Assembly (NCBI GenBank): GCA_900155495.1 | Contig: FTLJ01001272.1 | Location: 1 to 12,078, forward strand | Direction: 5' to 3' | From: Porogramme epimiltina | Lineage: Eukaryota; Basidiomycota; Agaricomycetes; Polyporales; Polyporaceae | DNA: 12,078 nt | Part shown: in pieces, positions 1 to 9,260 of the stretch | How the letters are laid out: each line of letters opens with the position of its first letter | How positions within the stretch are numbered: the first letter of the stretch is position 1 | Made by a program: the position numbers and the translations under genes | The notes under the pieces: model-generated | What the model saw: only the letters and a program-made list of their open reading frames with translations | Databases searched by the model: none | What the model was told of the DNA's origin: nothing

Positions 1-1275
1 TCCACAGTAGTATAAAGGCCACTCTGCTTTGCCGACCATGAAAGTATGCGCCCTCCAAGCAGCATATCACACACACCAGTGTCTGGTACAGCGGTTGACA
101 GGCCATTTACGAAAAACGCAGACTTAAGAGAGTCTTGTTGACAACTCGGACACGATAGGCATACAAGAACACTCTGTTCAAGCATTCGAAGATGTGGTAT
201 GGCCATTGTAATTCTAACGACAAGTCTTTTATCACATGTGTCAAAAATGACGGAAATTATGTACAGTAGAGCCCACCAGCTGTACCTCCTACATCCGGGC
301 CTCATGTCGAAAAAACCTTACTCTTCAGCCAGCACACGTTCACAATAAAATCCAGCGGGAATTTTGAATCAAAAATCGCCTCGCGAAGAGCGACGGTGAA
401 CAGTCTTGAAAGCACGAAGACAAGGGATCTCAGTTGTGAAAAATTGTCAGTGTGAATCGACAAGTCGATTAACGGCACGGGTAGAATGAGCGAGGTCGAA
501 CTCTACACAAGCCGCTTGCTCGTCTCCACCTTCTCAACCCTGTCCTTCGCTTCCTCCGCATTCACCTCCACCGAAGTCTTGGCCGCCTCTGTAGAGTCAT
601 CCACTCTCTTCACCACCTCTTCCGCCTTCACTTCTACCCGTCTCCTCCACCCCAACGTCTCCCCAAGCTTCAGCCCAGTCGCCTCTTCCACCGTCCCCGC
701 AGCACTCGCAACCCCACCCGAGAACGACTCGCGGCCACTCTGCGACGCGTCCTTGACCCGCTCCCACGTCATTGCGCTGTGCGCCTTCGCGATCTCGTGC
801 TTCTCCGCGAACGAGGGGAAGTGCGCGTCTTCGAGCGCGCCGAGGTAGGAGGAGACGTTGTGGGACGTCTTGGGGAGGAAGTGGTTGAGAGAGAGGAGGA
901 GGAGGGTGGGGGGAAGGGTGAACCGCCAGAAGAGGCGGTTGCGGGCGACGACGGAGCCGGTGAGGGTCGCGACGCCGACGTAGAGGATGCCGGGAGTGAG
1001 GGGCTCGTCGAGGGCCACCAGAGACTTCACCCGGTCTTGATGGGGGAGTATATGTTCATGGCAGGAACGCGAAAGAGGGCAAAGACGACGTACGTTCAAC
1101 AGGCTGTTCGACACCAATCCACCGCGAGACCACAGCCTATATGCGCGAGTGCGCATCGTCGTATGTGACTGTCACCGCGCATCGAGCGACGCTAATTTGC
1201 TTTTCGAGTTCCGAGGGGACCTCTACAAGGACGACCTCTGGCTCAGGGACGGGGTAGATAGGGAGCTGTTGGAAG
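1..1275 (+). repeat. Direct repeat, copy A (matches 10825-12078)
   Basis: This segment aligns in the same orientation, along its whole length, with 10825-12078. Both copies share a TATAAAGG box near the left end, the block GTTCAAGCATTCGAA, the block CTTGAAAGCACGA, the sequence GTCGATTAAC shortly before the gene, and then the C-terminal exon, an intron and the middle exon of a MIC26/27-like gene on the minus strand. The non-coding first ~480 bases have drifted with many substitutions and small indels. The exon part is much better conserved. The match runs off both window edges, so the true repeat is longer. It is a segmental duplication and not an LTR pair, because it contains spliced gene exons. 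Confidence 0.9.
11..18 (+). promoter_or_regulatory. TATA box conserved in both direct repeats
   Basis: TATAAAGG is followed about 20 bases later by GACCATGAAAGT. The same pair of elements occurs at 10834-10865 in the other repeat, although most surrounding bases have changed. The box points toward the 3' end of the MIC26/27-like gene on the opposite strand. No long reading frame is conserved downstream of it in both copies, so if it is a promoter it would drive a short or antisense transcript. Confidence 0.4.
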
Positions 1276-1380
1276 AAGGTGAACGCAACACTCCTAAGCC
1301 GTCGCGAAACACGTACCTTGTCGTGAGCCCCATGTAGCCCGACTGCGGCGACGGCAAGCGCCACGCTTCTCCTACTCTAT
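503..1380 (-). pseudogene. MIC26/MIC27-like MICOS subunit, copy 1, disabled by a nonsense codon
   Basis: Apolipoprotein O (MIC26/MIC27) family proteins sit in the mitochondrial inner membrane and help hold crista junctions in the MICOS complex. Three exons can be read on the minus strand. The end of exon 1 is 1317-1380 (reading AVGLHGAHDK). Intron 1 is 1266-1316 (GTACGT...CAG). Exon 2 is 1094-1265, starting LPIYPVPEPE. Intron 2 is 1036-1093 (GTACGT...AAG). Exon 3 is 503-1035, ending ETSKRLV-stop. The family hallmarks are LTPGILYVGVATLTGS (first membrane segment), LPPTLLLLSLNHFLPKTSHN (second), and a Lys/Glu-rich C-terminal helix after EEATGLKL. Exon 2 carries TAG at 1137-1139, where both other copies have CAG (Gln), so the product would stop after about 42 codons of exon 2. 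The true start is unclear: the exon-1 frame meets a stop at about 1374. GTATGT...CTAAG...CAG at about 1387-1424 could be a further intron. Confidence 0.85.
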
Positions 1381-3115
1381 ACTCCGTCTGAGCATCGAGT
1401 CTTAGGCACATGCAGAAAGACATACCGCCAGTAGCCGGAGCTATTAGAGATTATGGAGAGGTATGATGACGTACGCTCTGGCAATGCTGTCAGGGAGGGC
1501 TCGGGATGGACCGGCATGATTTGATGGGATCGCCTTATTGGGTTGTCCCATCACTCCGATTTTGCCTCGGCCGATCGACGCGAGTCTCAACCTCGAGACT
1601 CTTCGCTCGCAACATCCAGTCTGCAACATCGCCCAACGATACGTACGAAGGGCGGCGCGGTGCTCTGTGCGCCGTATTCCGCGGTGCTCGTCCACATAGC
1701 TTTTCGCCGTCATCCTATCGCATCACCGCGTCCCGCAGCAGCCACGTTCTTATGCGGGCCACTCCCCCAGCCGAGGCTCTTAGATCTGCCTTCGTCTCGT
1801 ATTAGGGTTCAAAAGCTCTTACCGAATAGCAATCGCGCGTTCTCCCGTCTCTCTCACGTTCTGTCGCATTTCGGCGCATGTAGCGGCATATTGTGATCGT
1901 GATCGCCGCAATTGCGCCACTCCTCGTGTTCCAAGTGTCTTGTGGTACTGCGGTCACGGCACGGTGGGCTTCACAAGTACGTCTTTAGCCAGACGTGTCG
2001 CCGTCCACCCGCCGCCCACCATTTTCCACCTCAATGAACGGCGCATTGCGGCCTTGATCGCCACACTATACTGCTCCCCCTCACCTTCGTTCAGTCGCGC
2101 TGTCTATGTCTATCTCTCGTTCCGTAGGCCTTCTAGGTCTCGCATGACATGAGATCTAGAACGGCATACAGGGTACACATATGCTAGATATGTCACGGAA
2201 TTCTGCTCACAGTCAGAACGACCGCGCTGCGTTCTTTCGCCGCAACGTCCCGTGCGCTCCAACCTTCGTCTCATCTGCTACCATCATACATCGACAAGAT
2301 TAGAATCTGGATCCTTTTCATCGCCTTTGGCAACCACAGACTCACGCGCCTTCACACGCGCTCACACAAAGCATGTCCAGGATCATACGCCGTACTATTC
2401 ACGCCATCGTACGTAATTATACACAAGCAACCCGCAAACAGCGGTGAGAGTGATGATCACAGCGCCCATCCTCCGTCCTCCATCCCCGTCACCTTGCTTG
2501 TTCTCATCCTCCTACCCTCTAAGCTCGTCAGACCACAATGCTAACAACGGAAGGACGCGCGCACTACTTCTCTGCACTGGGCGCGCCTGCGCGCCACCAC
2601 GGACTTGCACAGGTGCGCACCCCTTCGCGCTCGGGGCCTTGCGTCCCGCGCGCCGCCTGCTGTCGCACTTCTGCAATTCAAAGGTGAGCGGCTGGTTTGT
2701 TGCGGTTTCTGCGGTAATTAGGGGGAAAGGTATGGGGAGCGGCGACGAGGACGAGGAGGCGTCGGAGGCGTAGGGTGGGGTTGGGGTGCATGGGTGGCTT
2801 GACGCGTCTGATGAGGGGAGCGGCGAGCGGCGAGGATGAGTGGTGGAAGGGGCTCATATGCATGGCCACGGGGAAGTGTAGGTAGACTGAGCGGGAGGTC
2901 GCGAGGGCGAGGGGTTCAGCGCGAATGGACGCAGTGTATCTTCGATGACGGTATGGGTGTAGTGCGAGGCCGACTATGCTCTACAGAGGCGCGTCACTCA
3001 TCAGCGTCATACAGGAGCACTCTACTGCGATATATGCGCTTACTATGGTGGTAAACTGTAGCGCGCGGGGTGGGCGCGGGAGAAACTGAGCATGAGGTGT
3101 TGGGACGGCGCCTAG
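1381..3115. other. No recognisable gene; putative upstream region of MICOS copy 1
   Basis: Several open frames of 60-120 codons overlap here on both strands, but none shows a domain I recognise or consistent codon bias. Around 2687-2729 on the plus strand there is an intron-like GTGAGC...TAATTAG between GC-rich stretches, followed by a short acidic frame reading GSGDEDEEASEA-stop at about 2733-2773. This might be a fragment of a divergently oriented neighbour gene. A short block at 2920-2948 resembles 5638-5667 upstream of MICOS copy 2. Otherwise I see nothing assignable. Confidence 0.5.
2920..2948 (+). repeat. Short diverged repeat (matches 5638-5667)
   Basis: CGCGAATGGACGCAGTGTAT and the following 9 bases match 5638-5667 with four substitutions and one single-base gap. 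Both blocks lie on the upstream side of a MIC26/27-like copy, at different distances from it. On the minus strand both read similarly in one frame (SSKIHCVHSR here, HAKTHRVNAR at the other site). This suggests the duplication included some upstream DNA, or that both hold remnants of the same neighbouring gene. Confidence 0.35.
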
Positions 3116-4327
3116 TCACGTGGTCATGGTCGACACAGAAACTCGGCCGTGAGGGAGCGAGATCGTGGGTGCAGGGTGCGCGGGCGGGATGACGCGCTGG
3201 CCCTGGTGGAACGTCGAAGTGCGATACACGTCCATCGGCTTTCGATGTGGAGCGCGCGTTCGGGAGCTAGTGATGTAGGGCTCGTGGAGAGCGCGGGCGG
3301 AATAGAGCGAGAGGTGCGCACCAAGCGGGTGTTGCAGAGGGGCTAGTCGAACGCGCTCGCGGAGTAGTCGCCGGGCATTTTCCAAGCACAGTCGAGGACA
3401 TCGTAGACGTGTTGGCAAAGCCGCGGCGCGTTCTAGACGCTCTTGCACGCGAGGATGTTGAATTCACCATACGCCACGAAGTTCTACGCCGAGCGAGGGG
3501 TGGTGGAAAGTTGCGCACGCGGGGATACGAGCTGTGGGGGGCTCTCACCGCGCGTCTGCTGGAGCTCTCCGAGCCCGCTCGAGAGGTCGAGCCCGCTGGT
3601 CAGGTTCCCTGTGGATGGGAAGATAAGCGTCGCATTCTAGGAGCGCGCGGGGGCGTGCCTCAGCATCGCAGGGTGCGAGGCCCCACGCGCTCCCCGGCCA
3701 AACAAGGCAAGGACCGCACGCGCGCGCGCGGCATTCACCGTTCCCGTCCACGCCGTGCGGGTCGAGCTCGCTGCCCTTGTCGCCTCTCTGGATGTTGACG
3801 TTTGTGAGGTCCCCGATGCTCGTTACTCGCGTGTCGTCGGGCAGCCGGTGTCTGCACAAAGTCCGCGCCCGCAATCGCGCCGTCCAGGATGACGCGCGTG
3901 CGGTGCCCGGGCTGCGTGCACCGCGCGACCTCTATGCGCTCCGTGTTCCCGATCGCCCAGTCCATGCCCAGCTTCGGGAGCGCGAAGATCCACCACTCCT
4001 AGGTGCACCGTTGTTGAGCGTTGCCAACGCGAAACGCACGGCGTCGACGCCGGTCTCCTCACGTGGCGCGAGCGGTGGGCATCGCGCCGTGCGCACGATC
4101 GACCACCGGACACTGAAGTCTGTCGGTATGCAACTGATCCTCGAGCAGCTAGCCTGCGTTCTCGGCGGTGCGGGAGCGCTGCACGCGCGCCGCAACAGAC
4201 GAGGGCAACTGGCTGGCGTACGCCTGGCTGCCGCTTCTGCGCGGCGCCGCCGAGCTCGACCAGGCGCAGGTGACAGATTGCAGTCCTCGCTGGCGGAGAC
4301 GAGATGAGCCAGGCTGTAAAACAGCAT
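3116..4327 (-). pseudogene. Relic of a secreted 'macrofage activating glycoprotein' family gene
   Basis: This family consists of secreted, cysteine-containing proteins of Agaricomycetes whose biochemical role is not well defined. On the minus strand the family motifs appear in order but in different frames. A possible signal peptide MLFYSLAHLVSAS starts at 4327. Then come WAIGNTERIEVARCTQPGH and RVILDGAIAGADFVQTP (about 3835-3970), IGDLTNVNIQRGDKGSELDP and HGVDGNG (about 3739-3815), GLGELQQT (exon 3549-3608), FVAYGEFNILACKS, LCQHVYDVLDCAWKMPGDY (about 3355-3480) and VYRTSTFHQGQRVIPPAHPA (about 3160-3230). Plausible introns are 3609-3738 (GTGAAT...CAG, with a CG run) and 3484-3548 (GTGAGA...TAG). 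In-frame TAG stops lie at 3999-4001, 3433-3435 and 3343-3345. At least one frame change is needed near 3850 and another near 3270. I regard it as a pseudogene. Identity is good; exact exon edges are uncertain. Confidence 0.75.
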
Positions 4328-4664
4328 GATGAAGGTAGACTTACTATAGCTGCGCGAAATCAGATGGAGGATTAGGCGAGCATTCGACGACTGAGGTACA
4401 GTGTAAAGAGGGCACTTCGTAATCACAGCGGCGGTGCTAGGCAACGGCGCGCTTTGCCCCTGTTCCATAGAGAGAGAGGCGACGTTCAGGAGGAGAGCTG
4501 AGGTCCGTCGGTGTAGCAAGCGAAGAAGGGAGCAGGTCGTCCGAGTCCGACCGTGGTGTACTAGGGGAGGGAAGGGAAACGCCAGTGATCATAAATGCTG
4601 CGACCCGCGATCAAGGTCGTCCGGCGCTTGTGCAGACTTCCTCCCGCCCCGCAATTCACGCCGG

Positions 4665-5125
4665 CATGCTTGAGGATAAGGAGCGCGGGGGGAGGGTGAA
4701 CCGCCAGAACAGGCGGTTGCGGGCGACGACGAAGCCGGTGATGATAGAGACGCCGCCGTAGAGGATGCCGGTGGTGAAGGGTTCGTCGGGAGCTACTAAA
4801 GACTTCACCTGGTCTTGATGAAGGAGCATATGTTCATAGCGGGTATGCGAAAGAGCGCAAAGACGTCGTACGTTCAACAGCCTGCTCTACACCAATCCAA
4901 CGCGAGACCACAGCCTGTATGCGCGTGTGAACATCGTCATATGTCGCTGTCACCGCGCGTCGGGCGGCGCTATTTGGCTTTTCGAGCTCCGAGAGGGGAT
5001 AAGGAACTGTGGGGGGAGATTGAACATGACGTCCTTGAGCCCCTCACGAAACACATACCTTGTTAGGGTTCCCGTGCAGCTCTACCGCGGACATGGTATG
5101 AGCTACGCTTCCCCTACTCAATGCT
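4665..5125 (-). pseudogene. MIC26/MIC27-like MICOS subunit, copy 2, truncated and deleted
   Basis: This is a third copy of the same gene in the same orientation. The end of exon 1 is about 5059-5125 (SAVELHGNPNK). Intron 1 is 5007-5058 (GTATGT...CAG), the exon 2 remnant 4872-5006, intron 2 4814-4871 (GTACGA...AAG), and the exon 3 remnant 4665-4813. Exon 2 is 135 nt instead of 172. A 37-nt loss removes most of the LPIYPVPEPE region and shifts the frame. Similarity to the other copies stops near 4668, within the second membrane segment, so the C-terminal half and the 3' flank are missing. The codon that is TAG in copy 1 is CAG here (AVVSRWIGVEQAVE follows it). It is clearly non-functional, and more diverged than copies 1 and 3 are from each other. 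Confidence 0.85.
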
Positions 5126-5711
5126 CTGTTGCATCCACACAAGTGGTCCGCATACAGCGGCTCGAGCGACGAACAGAATCCTAAACCCCCAGCATCTTCC
5201 TTATTGCTCTCATCTTCGTCCCCATCCAGCTCCTCACACCGCACCGCCGACGACTGCGCCGTGCTCGCGCCGGCTCTCCTCACGGCGCACTCTGGCGGGC
5301 CGCCATTCCGTCGCTCCTTGCGCCGCACCTACCCGGCAAGGAGATGTAGGGGGGCGCGTCCTTCGGACTCGGAACCTCATGCAACACGCGGCGCCACCTG
5401 TCGCCGTTCCGCGCTCCGGAGGTCAGTTGTTGATTCTGTGTGGCTTCGGCGGCGGGTTGGAGTGCGGGCACGAGGACGGGAGGATGCGGCAGAAACGTCG
5501 GACGGGTCACGGCGCTGGACAATGGGCACAGGCGGATGATTTGGAGTGCGAGTGACGGGCGTATGTATGTCGGCTTGGGCGCACTGCGCCTGGGGCGGTG
5601 GGGCCACGGGAGACGTCAATAGGGAGGGGGGGTGAGACGCGCATTGACGCGGTGTGTCTTCGCATGAGGCGCCGCACGCTGTCTCAACGTGGTGGGCTCT
5701 TTAAAGGTACG
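5126..5711. other. Upstream region of MICOS copy 2, no recognisable gene
   Basis: The region is GC-rich, with overlapping open frames on both strands (up to about 144 codons on the plus strand) of biased, low-complexity composition: runs of Ser and Pro one way, Arg and Glu the other. No motif was recognised. A block at 5638-5667 matches 2920-2948. Reading the minus strand below the intron-like site at 5712-5761 gives an open stretch of about 33 codons (RTFKEPTTLRQRAAPHAKTH and on) that could be an exon of an unassigned relic. Confidence 0.4.
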
Positions 5712-5761
5712 CTAATCATTATCATCGCACAGGGAGACTGAAGTGTAGAATAGGCACTTAC
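5712..5761 (-). other. Isolated intron-like element
   Basis: On the minus strand a 50-nt segment begins GTAAGT directly after ATCAAG and ends GATAATGATTAG. Its length and splice sites are typical of basidiomycete introns. In phase 0 it would join PTIK to RTFKEPTTLRQ. The upstream frame is open for only a few codons in that phase (a TAA lies at about 5787), so no gene can be assembled around it. Confidence 0.35.
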
Positions 5762-6353
5762 CTTGATGGTAGGACGGGGGGATTATAGAGGGAACACGTA
5801 TGTCGCTTGGGCGAGCACAGAGAGCGCCAGGAGGGACGAGGTGGGGGAAGCGAAGGCGTCTCGCCGACACACGGGTATGCACAAGCTGCTTGATAGGTGT
5901 GGACCTTGTGCGCGCTCCGCGTCCCCGAAGGAGTTGATAGATGACGCAATGAGAAGACAAGTGTGGACAATACGATACAGGTGGGCTGGGTGAAGAAACG
6001 CACGACCAGAACGGGCATATTCGGGATCCAGTGGTCGCCCGACGCCCGCGGCCCCCATAAGTACACCCTTTGGCCAGGGAGTGTGCACCCAGGGCGCGCT
6101 ACAGCAGAGCATGTCGATAATCGACGCGCGCGCGACACACCGTAGCCGGGTGGCCGTGGACTCGTGGAATGCACGCCCCAAGCGACTATGCCTCGGTTAA
6201 GCCCTTGGCACTCGGCCAGCTCATGGTTTCCTGCAATAGAAAGAACGTTCGTTAGAGTAAGGTTGTGTATTCGGGATGCCAATACAAACCATTTCCTCTT
6301 TGGACTCGGCCTGTCCTGGTCCGATGCGCGCGAGGTTTGGTTGGCCCCGCTTC
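5762..6353. other. Unassigned stretch with long overlapping open frames on the minus strand
   Basis: Minus-strand frames of 174 codons (5758-6282) and 132 codons (5783-6181) overlap each other. Neither shows a domain I recognise. On the minus strand GTTTGT...CTAACG...CTATTGCAG (about 6228-6286) has a good donor, branch point and acceptor, so part of the region was probably once transcribed as an intron-containing gene. No function can be proposed. Confidence 0.35.
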
Positions 6354-6498
6354 CTATGAGAAGTTGTCGAACAGCAGAGACACGTCAAGGATATGCTTCT
6401 GGAGGCCAACAGCAACGTTAACGATGAATTTCGACTTCACGAGGCGACACCGCGCAGCCAGAAGTCTGGGCAGGACCTTCGCCGTGTCTAGTTCGCCT
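6354..6498 (-). CDS. Possible terminal exon of an unrecognised gene
   Basis: After an acceptor-like CACTAAGCTTACCACAG, the minus strand is open for 47 codons to a TAG at 6354-6356, starting GELDTAKVLPRLLAARCRLV and ending KHILDVSLLFDNFS. The GC-rich third positions and the amphipathic Leu/Val pattern look coding. A TAA lies immediately upstream in frame, so it would have to be a spliced last exon. I could not identify a convincing preceding exon, and I do not recognise the family. It could equally be the remnant of a broken gene. Confidence 0.35.
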
Positions 6499-6562
6499 CT
6501 GTGGTAAGCTTAGTGCCGCTATAGACGTCGTTGTAACAAGGGACTTTAATAAAAGTGCTCCC

Positions 6563-6579
6563 TTGACGCATTGCGTCAA
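6563..6579. repeat. Perfect 17-bp palindrome
   Basis: TTGACGCA-T-TGCGTCAA has two 8-bp arms around one base. The TGACGCA half-sites resemble palindromic sites bound by bZIP factors. It sits in non-coding sequence just upstream (on the minus strand) of the possible exon at 6354-6498. It may be regulatory or a chance palindrome. Confidence 0.3.
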
Positions 6580-6987
6580 TGATTAGAGCGACAAGGGCAG
6601 ACGCCTGGTGGCAAGGAGGGTCCTAAAGTCAGGACAAATTGATTGGTCATACAGCATCATCCGGAGACGCACCTTGGAGAACATAAACGTTCCGCAGAAG
6701 GAGGGTGATGGGCACCCGAGCACCCCATGCACAATCGGAACAACCCTCGCCTTCTTTAATCCCCGTCTCCCATACTGCTTGGATGCTGAAATTGGAGAAA
6801 ATCCCCCAGAAGCTGGACCAGGGGTCAGCACGCCGTCTTATCAGACAACACAAGGCAGACACGCGCTCTCCACTACTAAGCATCCTCTTAATGGAGACGG
6901 TATCTACGCTGGCCGCATCTTCAATCTATCCAGCCATAAGCATTCTCTGCAAGCTCAAAAACATTGGAGGGTTCCACGGCTCACAAT

Positions 6988-7515
6988 TTAAGCACCTTGC
7001 GCCTTGAAGGCCCTCGAGAACTCAGAGTCCGCCGCAGAGATCCCAATCCCGTGTTCAAGCTCACCCGCAATGCGCTGGGACCGCATAAGATCCACTGGAA
7101 GGGAGCATATCATCAGGATCGACATCATATCCACCAAGACGCGGGCGTGAACGCGCGCGAAGGAGACGTACATGAAGGAGACGCACGAGTACCCCCGCCG
7201 AAGCGGCACCAAGGAGGCCGCCTAGTCTGCCGCCTGCTTAGCGCCGGCAGTGCCAAAAGGCATAGGACGCGAAGATGAGCGAGAGAGCGGGAGAGCCTTC
7301 TGGCAAAGGGCATAGAGAGCAAACATAGTCGCGTCGGGAACGGGGCACTCGGAGAAGTGGGTGACGGGGATGCGGGATATGGACCGAGCCCCGGCGCCAA
7401 CCTAATTCACACTCCGACGATCCAGATCCAGATTTGAACTCCTCCTCCGATTGGCTCACAAGCTTACCACGTCGGGACCGAGACTGGCAATCGTCCCTGA
7501 GCAACTCTTCTCCGA
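6988..7515 (-). pseudogene. Degenerate gene fragment with an N-terminal membrane-protein-like motif
   Basis: On the minus strand SCSGTIASLGPDV (about 7468-7510) joins across a canonical 66-nt intron (7402-7467, GTAAGC...ATTAG) in phase 0 to VGAGARSISRIPVTHFSE. Many unnamed multi-membrane-span proteins of Agaricomycetes begin with a 'GTIAS.GPDVVG.G.R' motif, so this looks like the start of one; that match is from memory. After the motif the expected membrane segments do not follow. The frame continues to a TAG at about 7231 and then, still in the same frame, to HGIGISAADSEFSRAFKAQG and a TAA at 6988. An alternative frame reads LGGLLGAASAGVLVRLLH. No single intact model works, so I call it a relic. 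A full gene of the family would be several hundred codons. Confidence 0.4.
7402..7467 (-). repeat. Short dispersed repeat shared with the foldback spacer
   Basis: The plus strand TTCACACTCCGACGATCCAG and the following bases up to GCTTACC match the reverse complement of about 10694-10747, which reads TTCACACTCCGCTGATCCCG and then CTCGCTTACC. The shared pattern is TTCACACTCCG, two GATCC units, GATTTG, and, after a gap of about a dozen bases, CTC and GCTTACC. Here it coincides with the intron of the relic at 6988-7515. In the other copy it occupies the spacer of the inverted repeat. It may be a transposon-derived scrap or a copied intron. Confidence 0.5.
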
Positions 7516-7636
7516 CTCAGGTGAACAGCCTACGACGCAATGCGACCTCTTGAACCTTGGACACGGGTCTCGGCCTGGATGCGGTGCCCCAAGTTCACCT
7601 TCAGCCTTGCGTGCGTGCGACATGACATATGACACC

Positions 7637-7792
7637 TCACACGCGCTCACTCAGGGGCTTGCAGGGCAGCGCAAACCCCTCCATGCGGTACATGGCCTCT
7701 TCGACGGAGACGTCCGAACGGGCGCCGACAAGATCATTGTGCGTTGTACACATTCCTACCATGACTACTTGCGAGTACGATACTGACTGCAT
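7637..7792 (-). CDS. Small open frame with coding-like composition, 51 codons
   Basis: ATG at 7792 opens MQSVSYSQVVMVGMCTTHND and continues through DVSVEEAMYRMEGF to CKPLSERV and TGA at 7637-7639. The second half has the strongly G/C-biased third positions of the recognised exons in this window, which is why I list it despite its size. It lies just upstream of the relic at 6988-7515 on the same strand and could be one of its exons or a separate remnant. I do not recognise the family. The opposite strand is also open here, so the strand assignment is not certain. Confidence 0.3.
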   Translation of the reverse strand: MQSVSYSQVVMVGMCTTHNDLVGARSDVSVEEAMYRMEGFALPCKPLSERV

Positions 7793-7859
7793 AAATGCAT
7801 CCGCGCTACTCAGAGGAAGTCAACTTTTACACCCTTTCGGCGACGGCATTTAGATGTTG

Positions 7860-9260
7860 ATGCCCCACGCCATGACACGCCGATATCAACGACGACATGT
7901 ACTTTGCTTAACATGTTTTCCTAGCGCGTCCAGTTGATACGCATATATGGGCTAAACGTTGCTAACGCGTTGCATCTTCTCCTCCCCTATCAGAACACGC
8001 GGCTTAAATGACACCTGGGTCAACGTCGCCACATGAAGGTTTAATTTCTGCCACTGGAGCTTGTTTAAAGGTGGTTTATCTCCTTCCATAGCCATAGCCA
8101 TATTCGTTTTTTCCATGCACTAAATGCTCGCATAGCAATAAGACGCGTCTATTGTGCCACATTCACAGCTCGTGTCTAAAGTTGTGCCACCCCCGACGCG
8201 CGGGATATTTCAAATCGCTGCTAGGGCAAGGAGTCAACAATTATGCTTCGAATTTGTTCAGGGCGGCATTAACCTGTGCAGGAGATGGTAGCGACGTTAT
8301 ATCAGGTTCGTTGTGGAAGCTATAACTGAATTGTTTTGCTATTGAAATCGCTGCACAATCCACGCGTTTTCCCGCCCCTCGCCCAAGTAGCGGAGGATAA
8401 CACGTTCCCGTCAGCAGCGTCTACGCAGAACATTTGTAGGTCTGGCATTCTGTGTGTCACAGATGGACGCTTTACCATAGGTTTGAGCTCGGTATCAAGA
8501 TGAACAGTGTACGTCCGCACCGTACGCGGATATATAGGACCTTCCGTACCAAAGTCTACCCCTTGTCAGCATGGTCACAAGATTTGCCCACTATGCAACT
8601 AGCAAAACTCATAGTAATAGCATCGCTTTCCAGCAGGTAGTGGATTGTCACCGGGTAGCCTTGAGGCAAACTCATGTTCTATAGTTCCTCTGCTCAATCT
8701 AAGGGCCTAGGGAATGAAATGGCTAGCCCCGCGGCTACTTCTTACATATTCTCTGCTCATCACTATGCTATCATACTATCCACCCGTCTAAATTGGACTG
8801 GTAAATGGGCGCATATACGATATAGAGCACGTAAAATCCTCTGTGACTAGTCTTACTAGTAGAACTACATTTCAGCTTGCCGGACTGGTGAAACTTCAGC
8901 GCAATCCGTGTCAATCTCTAAACCGTGTTTTCCATCGCAGATGCATGATATCTTGACAGTCATAAACGTAAATACACATTCAGAACTAGGATCGCTAAGG
9001 AAATACTTGGGAGAAGCGATAGCACTAGGGGAGTTTCAAATAATAGAACATCTTCAAACGACGTAAGGAAGCGACTTTCAGTTCTGGTGAGTCCTATGGC
9101 ATGAGGTGGGGTCAAGGCAGAGAGTGTAAGATTATGATTTTACGAGAACATATTACTCGGATCCCTGAACTCCAACAGCCAACATTAGTTCGCTCTTATG
9201 AATGAATGAACAAGATGACTCACCGAATAGTACGCCATTGGTCGTCTCCTACAGATCAAC
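7860..9260. other. AT-richer intergenic region
   Basis: This 1.4-kb stretch has lower GC content than the rest of the window and many stops in all frames. The longest open frames are about 60 codons and show nothing recognisable. TTGTGCCAC occurs twice, near 8151 and 8192. ACTAGT occurs twice within 15 bases near 8847. No RNA gene, terminal repeat or transposase motif was seen. It lies downstream of the Zn(II)2Cys6 gene and probably includes its 3' untranslated region. Confidence 0.5.

Noticed and set aside
503..1156. A 217-codon frame starting in MICOS copy 1 as a complete gene.
   Set aside because: Its first ~40 codons read through intron 2 and out-of-frame exon 2. The same donor and acceptor are conserved in all three copies.
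3932..4519. A 195-codon open frame on the minus strand.
   Set aside because: It overlaps the glycoprotein relic in mixed frames. Only short parts match the family, and the Arg/Ala/Pro-rich middle is typical of a shadow frame in GC-rich DNA.
7420..7450. A tRNA T-arm-like sequence, GGAGTTCAAATC, on the minus strand.
   Set aside because: No acceptor stem, anticodon arm or D-arm can be paired around it.
7637..7757. HNDLV near 7740 as the metal-binding motif of a terpene synthase.
   Set aside because: Only the ND pair fits. The following residues and the length do not match, and no aspartate-rich partner motif was found upstream.
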